From Hevea brasiliensis (Eukaryota > Streptophyta > Magnoliopsida > Malpighiales > Euphorbiaceae), in assembly GCF_030052815.1 (NCBI RefSeq), contig NC_079495.1, positions 33,575,967-33,639,966 on the forward strand: a stretch of 64,000 bases of DNA. Reading direction: 5' to 3'. The first letter of the stretch is position 1; the number at the start of each line of letters is the position of its first letter. This document shows, one piece after another, positions 57,369 through 64,000 of the stretch. The notes under the pieces are model-generated. The model made no database searches. It had not been told where the DNA came from and was given only the letters and a program-made list of their open reading frames with translations. A program made the translations under genes and the position numbers.

Positions 57369-57581
57369 TTTAGTGGTATCAGAGCACAGTTTAGGCGTTC
57401 CTATGCATCGATCGATAGAATAAGATCGTGTGCATAACATGCATTGCATTCATATGAGTCAAGGTGACACTAATGCAGATCTGTTTTCTCTGGTAAGGTG
57501 AAGAAATAAGGAGGTAGCAGCTCCTCGACTATTTACACCAGGTAAATTTCGAGGACAAAATTTTTGTTAGAGGGGAATAAT
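57369..57581 (+). other. internal region of family-B element: PBS, leader remnant, PPT
   Basis: TGGTATCAGAGC at 57374-57385 is an exact tRNA-iMet PBS. The leader runs to about 57535. Then GGTAAATTTCGAGGACAAAA, which in full elements lies after integrase, leads to the purine tract TTAGAGGGGAATAA ending at 57580. Gag and pol are wholly absent. This is the smallest internal region in the window. Confidence 0.92.
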
Positions 57582-58125
57582 TATAACGCCCTCACTTTAG
57601 GTAGTTCCATATATTCTATTATTCCAGTAACCAATGGTTATCCGGAGAGCCAAAATATCTAGAACTATAATTAAATTAGAGTTATGAATCATAAATAGAC
57701 AAAAAAATAGTAAGGAAAATTAAGGAAAAATTTTAGAAATGAAATAAAACAAAGTTAAATGAGCCAATGCCCCGACGATGGGTGACCCAACGAGAAGTTA
57801 CTATCTTCACAGCTAGTAACCCTAAACCCGAGGGAAACCCAGTGAAATAATTTCTGGGATGCCAGAGAAGAGTTACAGCACCCTAGGTAGCATTAGAATA
57901 TCAAGAAAAGGTTAGGAGAATTTTTAAGATTGGTACAGACAGTTTTGCTTCCTTAAGCCAAACGAAGGGCATTTTGGTCATTTTGTCTTCAGAGATGATT
58001 TTTGACTAACTTGTCTAATTGAGTAAATAAATTATATGACATAAAATATAAATAAATATTGCTAAAAATTTAATTGAAAATGAGTAGAAAAGAAAAAAGA
58101 GGAAAATGAATTAAAATTGGAATTA

Positions 58126-58144
58126 TGACATCATTATGATGTCA
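58126..58144 (+). promoter_or_regulatory. LTR promoter palindrome, 3' LTR
   Basis: TGACATCAT (58126-58134), T, ATGATGTCA (58136-58144), followed by CCACCAATC as in the 5' LTR. Confidence 0.6.
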
Positions 58145-58438
58145 TTAAGAAGGCCTCCACCAATCAAAACTTAACAACTACAATTAAATCAAATAAATGA
58201 GATAAAAATTAAAAAGAAAATATTCCTTCTTCATCTTCAACCAGCCGCCCAACAAAAGAAGAGAGAGAGAAGAGAGAAAACCCTATTGATGCTTGTTTAC
58301 AAGCTTGAGTTCACCCACCAAACCACCTCAAAACCCTAGCTTCCCTTCATAAAAATTTATCCTCACACCTAGTGCAAGACTTGGACAGCGAAAAAAAAAA
58401 GAGAGAAAGTGGAGTTGGCAAGCTTGAGAATTTCTTCA

Positions 58439-58452
58439 ATGGAGGTTAGTGC
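58439..58452 (+). other. splice-donor-like site, 3' LTR
   Basis: ATGGAG|GTTAGTGC with GT at 58445, 863 bp from the LTR start. Confidence 0.45.
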
Positions 58453-61215
58453 ATATTAATCTTCAAATCTTGTTTATTTCTTGGAATTTAGCTTAAATAT
58501 AAGTAAATAATTAAGAAATTAGAAGAAATCATGTATAAAAGTGAGAAGTAAAATTTGGGCAGCAACCATAAGAGGAGGAATTGATGGGTTTTGTTGAATT
58601 AAAACTTGAATACAAGCTTAGATAAGGGTATATGTGTGATTGATAACCTTAGTTGGTGTGAAATTGCATAGAAGTTGATTATGGAAGTTAGGGTTTGGAG
58701 CAAACTTAGGGTTTTGCTAATGTGTTGGTGAATGGAAGTCCTAATGGTCAATTAGTGACCATTTCGCTATATTTGATGAGAAATTGAAGTGATTTATGCC
58801 AATGGAATTGAGGTTAGGTATGCTGCCTTAGGTGACCTACAGGGCTGGATGTGAGGATAGCAAGTTTGGGTAGCTGTAACTTGAGAAGTGTAAGTTCAAT
58901 TAGTGCAGGGCTAATTGAACATGAAAGTAGACAAATAATGGCACAACTTTGATGAAGAAATCTTGCCCAGAAAACAAACTTAGAATACCCTAAAAATTGA
59001 CCAAATCCGAGTAATCAACCTGCTAGTCCTGAAAATTGACCAAATGAACAATGTTTGTTCATTTGGCCATAACTCAGTGTAGAAATGTCCAAATAACCTA
59101 AATTTTATATCAATATAAAGCTTAGACAATTTATAACAACCTTCATGTAGAATACAAACTCAAATTCTAGACTTAACCTAATGGAATTATCCACCAAGTC
59201 AAGACACCAAATCTGGCAGAACCAATTCTGCCCAAAATTCTGGGTATAGGTTAATCCGGCTAGTTATGGTAAAATGACCATAACCTGAACTACAAAACTC
59301 CAAATAAAGTGATTCAAAAAGGGAAATTGAAGTAGGCACAATAAGGAATAACTTTGATTAAAAACATTTGACCAAATTCTCACTGTAGAATTGCCTAATA
59401 GAATAGTGAACTCTAGCACCCAAAATTGAAATTTTTGATTTATTTCCTGTTGGTTTGAAGTATTGATTGGCAACCAATGCCAACACTTTTATGAACCAAA
59501 ATGTGGTAATCTCATGTGGTTAGAACTCATGTAACTATTATGTATGAAAAAGTCAATAAATTGAGTGAATAGTAATATGTGAATAGTACCCCAAAAGCAT
59601 AAAAAATAATAAAAGAAATTAAAGAAGTCATTATGATTGATAATATATATAATGTGATTAGTGAATTGTGATTTTTCAATTTGAGTGACCCTAAAACATA
59701 GAAAAATGTTTTAAGTACAATGGTGCATGAGAACCATTGATGAGAATTGTGATCATATGAATGATCAAATGAATGCATAAATTATGTAGAATTTTATTTT
59801 AGAAATTTATACTTCTGCTAGTAATAAAAATTAAAACGTTATAAATTATAAATGGAACATATAATGAAATAATGATACTTATGAAACCTTAATGATACTA
59901 ATGTGCCCTTGTATTGCTTAAACACGTATGCCAAATTGGATAGATTGGCATGCCAATAGGGTATTGTTTTAGCAGTACTACGTAAAGCTTTATGCCTGTA
60001 TTCATGGCTTTATGCCCGCACTCATAGCTTTTATGCCCGATTACTTGTTATCATGGCTCTTAGCCACACTGATATGTTATCATGGCTTTTTAGCCATACT
60101 GACTGCATACGTGGTTGATGTTTCGCATTTCACGTCTCATGGTATGACGGCCAGAGGCACTGCGTTGTCCAGTGCCAATGACCCGTTATCTAGTTTAGTC
60201 AACTTGTCATAGGTTACTTGGGCAGTGAAATTTATTGAAATGAGTTAAGAATATCAGCAACTGAAAATATTAGTAATTAAATAAATGAGTAAGAATATTT
60301 AAAATAAATTAGATTAGTTATTTAGTAGAAAAAAATTGAAATGAATTGGAATGATATTAAAATTTAATTATTATGAAATAATCTGTGATAACCTAGAAAG
60401 TATTAAATGAAATGATAAAAAGATTTACAAAAAAGATATAAGTATATTACTACTGTGAATTTAGGAATAAATTGCTTCTTAAGAGGAATAAATTAGAATG
60501 AAAGATAGTTGATACTAGAAGTATTATATTAAATTAGATTAAATTCCGGAGTATCCAAAGTACAATCCATTTCTTTCTTTATTTGTATATATTATTTTCT
60601 TGTTATATTATTGCACCATAAGCAATAATGCTTAACGCGATGGATTTGTTTTCTCGCGCAGGTACTGAAGATAAAGCCCAGTGGATATTAGACTGGGATT
60701 TTAGAGTCCGGATCTGTAGAAGTGTCAAGGTTGTCACCTCCTCAGCAATGCATGTAGATAGGGCCCATATAGATCATATTTTGTATTTTGTATAAAATGC
60801 TTAGATATTGTATTGTAATGTAGATTATGAATAGGTAATTAATGGGAATGTGATGTAAATTAATGAAATTTGAAAATTTTGCTTATGTAATTTAAGCATG
60901 AATGAGAATGTATGGAAATGAATGTGAGATATTGTTATATAGAGGATATTCGAATTGATGAGATAATTATGATTAGTATGAATAAGATTTTATTATTAAA
61001 ATATTATTGAATTTTCAAGCAGGTGACTCATGAAATCCACCAACTGGATATAAAATACGAGAAACTCTGTCAATTTCTCCTATGAATTTAATTGATATTA
61101 AAATATAACAAGAACAAAACTATTAAAGGAATGAAGTAAGATAAGATAGGGTGCTCCGGCACCGAGTGTGACATGCTTTGCTCGACTATACTGTAGACTA
61201 GTGAGGGGTGTCACA

Positions 61216-61945
61216 TATTTGCTGTGTAAATTTTTATTTTCTTTAAATTGTGCACCACTGAGTCTTTAGCATAGCGATAGCTTTTTATTACTGTCGTAGG
61301 TAAAGAGGTAGATAAAGCAGCAGAGTAGGCTGCTTGGGGCTCGAAGTGACTAGAATTTTTGGGATCATTACTGAGTATATCTATTATACCCTTGTAAATT
61401 TTTATCTAAATGTATATGTAACTGTGTGTATATATATTAGACTTGAGTAGTTGTATAATAAATTTTGAAATTTTATTTTGACCATTGTAAATATTTATAC
61501 CGCAAACTTATTGTTTCTTAGTAATGAAAAGTTTAAGTTCTTCTTTTTTTGTTTACATTATTTTTAAAAATAATGAATTGCTTGAAATTGTGGTTGTTGA
61601 GATTAAATTGTGGTGAGAATATTGAAGTTGTGGGTATCAAATGTATTGGGAGTGTTTTTAACAAGTTTTTGAATAACTATTTTTCCAAAATATAGACGGC
61701 ACTCTGCCAAATTTTCTGTAAAATTTTCAGAGATTTCAAATTAATTTAAAATTTTAATTTATAACCTAAACTTCGATTAAAGGTTTTATAAAACTAATCA
61801 GCATTACCAACCGCTTTAAAATGATTGGAAATTGATTTAAAATCCCTAGTAGTATATTTAATGGGTTATCAGTAGACGAAGTTCGATAATTCATTAGGTA
61901 TACTAAGGGATCATGTTATACCCTACGGAGGGATAAGGTGTGACA
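61216..61945 (+). repeat. right arm of fold-back, serving as truncated 5' LTR of element 2
   Basis: TATTTGCTGTGTAAA onward is the 3' end of a Tekay LTR, ending GGATAAGGTGTGACA at 61945 next to a PBS. It includes H2 (GCGATAG 61274-61280 with CTGTCGT 61291-61297) and H3 (AAGCAGC 61315-61321 with GCTGCTT 61329-61335). The outer 2.8 kb expected of a 5' LTR, with its promoter, is absent. Confidence 0.88.
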
Positions 61946-61953
61946 TGTTTTAG

Positions 61954-61965
61954 TGGTATCAGAGC
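61954..61965 (+). other. primer-binding site, element 2
   Basis: TGGTATCAGAGC, exact tRNA-iMet PBS, 8 bp after the LTR end. Confidence 0.95.
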
Positions 61966-62135
61966 TAGTTTTCAAAGCATATTTTGAACTGTGAATTTGA
62001 GTATTTTTCTTGATAAGTACAACTACTTAATGTCATTGTTTAATACATACGGTGCATTACATTATGAATATGAACTGATGGAGGAAAATCTCCTTGTGTT
62101 GTTTGTTCAGGAGATAGAATATCCTTTAATTGAAT

Positions 62136-63343
62136 ATGGAGGAAGGAGATCGCTCAGTTGAGTAATCAGTCAAAGCTAAGGCACAAGGGGAAGTCCTAGC
62201 TCTCCAGAATGCTAGTGGGTCAGCTGCACCAGCTCCACTCATGCCGCAATTTCTTACTCAGTTCACTTAGCAGATGGTTGCCTTGTTCCGAAAAATGGCT
62301 GAGAACATGCCTACTCAAGCCCCAATTCAAGTACCAGTAGTGCAACCATAGCCTCTAGCCAGGTAGTATGATAAGTTGATTAAGTATGATGCTACTGAAT
62401 TTAAGGGTACAGTGGACCCTTTGGAAGAAGAGTTGTGGTTGGAGAGAATGGAAAGAGTGTTTAAGAAAGCTGCACTGCACGGAGGAGTTGAAGTTTGAAT
62501 ATGCAATCTCATTATTACAGGGGGATGTATATGACTGGTGGAAGACTATCACCCATAGCTTGGTGGAACCCCCAGTATTGACATGGGATGACTTCCTCAG
62601 AGAGTTCAGACAGAAATACATCCCAGATGCCTATGTGGACATGAAACTGTAGGATTGTCAAGTCTAAAATAGGAGAATAGAACACTGGCCGAGTATGAAA
62701 GGGAATTTGCTCGCCTGAGCCACTATGCTGGGAGCTTACTCACCACCAGCAGAGACTGATGTAAAAGGTTTGAGGCCAGGTTGAAGTTAGTTTAAGAATG
62801 CAAGTGGTTGGGTTCTGACATGACAATTTTTCTGAGCTGATATCTCAAGCCCTAGAGCTAGAAAAGGATAGAATCAGAAGGGGCACCTAAGAAAGAGAAG
62901 ACAGAAAAAGAGAAGAGTGGGAAGCTAATGGATCAAACTGGAAAGAGGAAAAATTTTAGGGGACAGAGCAGTAAAAAGTCTGGTAGGGGAAGATTTTTGG
63001 GACAGAGACCACCTAGATCTGGTCAACAGAAGACCAAAAGTTCCTTTCCTCCCCATCCCTGTTAGATTTATGGTAGGAACCATGGTGGGGTATGCTATAA
63101 GGCTATCGGTGCTTGTTATAATTGCGGTGGTATGAGACATTTTGTGAAGGATTGCACCAGTGCCCATAGATCTGGGCTACCTACTACCACTGTAGAAGAA
63201 TTTGTTCAGAGTTCTGCCACCAGAGGTTCACAGTCAGCTAGTAGAGGAAGAGGCAGAGGTAGGGGCAGTACCTCAGGCAGTCAGGGCACTGTTAATCAGT
63301 TAGAGCAGGGTAGTGCTCCAGCCAGAGTATACACTATGCGGTA
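62136..63343 (+). pseudogene. gag of element 2, decayed
   Basis: ATG at 62136 starts a frame like element 3 gag (MEEGDRSVE, then KAKAQGE, NMPTQAPIQ) with stops near 62163, 62270 and 62349. The gag domain reads TEFKGTVDPLEE, WLERMERVFKK, then after a frameshift LKFEYAISLLQGDVYDWWKT and WDDFLREFRQKYIPDAYVD (ORF 62386-62652). A zinc knuckle CYNCGGMRHFVKDC near 63115-63156 keeps the CCHC pattern that element 3 has lost. The RG-rich tail follows and ends at a TAG near 63341, where Gln is expected. Confidence 0.9.
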
Positions 63344-64000
63344 GAGAGAAGAGGCAGAAATATCTGATATTGTGGCTGGTACATTTTCTACCTTTAACCA
63401 AGATGTGTTTGTGTTGTTTGACCCAGGGGCTACACATTCTTATGTTAGTGCCAAGATCACCGGTTATATTGCTATTCCTTGTATGAAAATGGATTTTGAG
63501 GTGTTAGTAACTAGTCCATTAGGATAAGAGGTTACAGTCAACAGAATGTATAAGGATTGTCCTTTGGTGATCCAAGGACACACCTTTTTATCCAATTTGA
63601 TTGAAATGCTCTTTAGAGATTATGATATCATCTTGGGCATGGATTAGTTAGCCAAACATCATGCAATTATTGATTATGGACCGAAGACAGTCACTTTTGG
63701 TCTCCCTTAATATGGTGATGTGGTTATACATTGGGAGAGGCAGTTACTGCCATCAAACCTTATTTCTGCTGTACTTGCTAGAAAAATGATCCGAAAAGGG
63801 TGTGAAGCTTACTTTGCCCATGTGATAAACACCCAAGTAGGGAGTCCAGTATTGAGGGACATCCCTACAGTATGTGACTTTCTGGATGTGTTTCCTGAAA
63901 AACTGCCAGGATTACCTTCGGAAAGAGAGGTGTAGTTTGAAATAGAGGTTATGCCTGGTGTGGACCCAATCTCTATTACTCCATACAGAATGGCACCTGC
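63344..64000 (+). pseudogene. protease and RT start of element 2
   Basis: Protease has DPGAT near 63420 and the DIILGMD block near 63627, with Trp of the next position turned into TAG. A TAA at 63525-63527 lies at exactly the same codon as the stop at 300-302 in element 1. The ORF at 63720-63935 continues with [16 protein letters not shown] and PTVCDFLDVFPEKLPGLP, then a stop; RT proper begins at the window edge. Confidence 0.9.

Larger units (their letters stand above)
52861..61215 (+). mobile_element. complete family-B LTR element lacking all coding sequence, TSD TATTT
   Basis: The 5' LTR is 52861-57368, internal region 57369-57581 and 3' LTR 57582-61215. TATTT repeats at 52856-52860 and 61216-61220. 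The internal 213 bp hold only a PBS, leader, the downstream wording GGTAAATTTCGAGGACAAAA and a PPT. It is therefore a non-autonomous or internally deleted element that would need proteins from a relative. The LTRs agree closely apart from an 866-bp tandem duplication in the 5' copy. It inserted in the right arm of the fold-back. Confidence 0.95.
57582..61215 (+). repeat. 3' LTR of family-B element (3634 bp)
   Basis: It starts TATAACGCCC, where TG of the terminal dinucleotide has become TA, and ends GGTGTCACA. It carries the palindrome TGACATCAT-T-ATGATGTCA (58126-58144), donor-like GGAG|GTTAGTGC (GT at 58445), and hairpins H1 (60619-60634), H2 (60636-60658) and H3 (60677-60697). Confidence 0.94.
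61946..64000 (+). mobile_element. Tekay-type element 2, 5' half (runs off the window)
   Basis: PBS, leader, gag, protease and the first RT residues lie in order after the truncated LTR. The host is the Tat LTR copy at 50888-51991, interrupted at 51992. The 3' half and 3' LTR are beyond the window. Many stops show it is inactive. Confidence 0.9.

Noticed and set aside
57374..57385. tRNA gene suggested by TGGTATCAGAGC-type matches (also 8410, 8586, 41103, 61954)
   Set aside because: Only the 12-base 3' end of tRNA-iMet in complement is present, next to LTR ends; these are primer-binding sites.
1..64000. Host protein-coding gene, ribosomal RNA or snoRNA
   Set aside because: No non-transposon domain, exon chain or RNA-gene signature was recognised on either strand, though very small or non-coding genes could be missed by eye.

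Overview
This window is AT-rich plant nuclear DNA, almost certainly from a eudicot. It is built almost entirely from nested LTR retrotransposons. The evidence is plant-type tRNA-iMet primer-binding sites (TGGTATCAGAGC), chromovirus (Tekay/Del-like), Athila-like, Tat/Ogre-like and Ty1/copia protein fragments, and long (3.3-4.5 kb) LTRs. I found no convincing host gene, tRNA, rRNA or CRISPR array. Every recognisable protein is a retrotransposon gag or pol piece, and every full-length pol carries stops, frameshifts or deletions. I cannot name the species from the sequence.

Layout: 1-7261, 3' part of a forward Tekay element (gag tail, protease, RT, RNase H, integrase, 3' LTR). 7262-11906, a reverse LTR remnant carrying a reverse Tekay 5' fragment (gag start, two PBS copies, LTR). 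11907-16496, reverse Athila-like fossil (protease, gag, PBS, LTR). 16500-20770, forward Ty1/copia fossil. 20771-22010, start of another Tekay-like LTR. 22220-29397, reverse Tat-like element (3' LTR, PPT, tandem-repeat 3' UTR, broken pol and gag). 29398 to about 49060, reverse Tekay element 3, the best preserved one, with a solo LTR nested in each of its own LTRs (31363-34699 and 43498-47938). 49061-50880, decayed A/T-rich tandem duplication. 50888-51991, second copy of the Tat LTR sequence. 51992-52860 plus 61216-61945, a large fold-back made of the end of a Tekay LTR, split by a complete internally deleted element (52861-61215). 61946-64000, leader, gag, protease and RT start of forward Tekay element 2.

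The layers can be ordered from target-site duplications: GAATT around the solo LTR at 31363, TGCCC around the solo LTR at 43498, TATTT around the element at 52861. The Tat element was the platform; Tekay element 3 landed in it, and family-B elements then landed in the LTRs of element 3 and of the fold-back.

The most interesting signal is inside the Tekay-type LTRs. Diverged LTR subfamilies share one architecture: a TATA region (in family B preceded by a TGACATCA palindrome and CCAAT box), then a splice-donor-like G|GTWAG site about 850-910 bp from the LTR start. Roughly 2-3 kb further on comes a cluster of three short hairpins whose stems are kept while their sequences change (compensatory pairs), the middle hairpin ending in an acceptor-like CAG|GTA. 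This looks like a conserved LTR-embedded leader intron and/or structured RNA module. All alignments here were made by eye.
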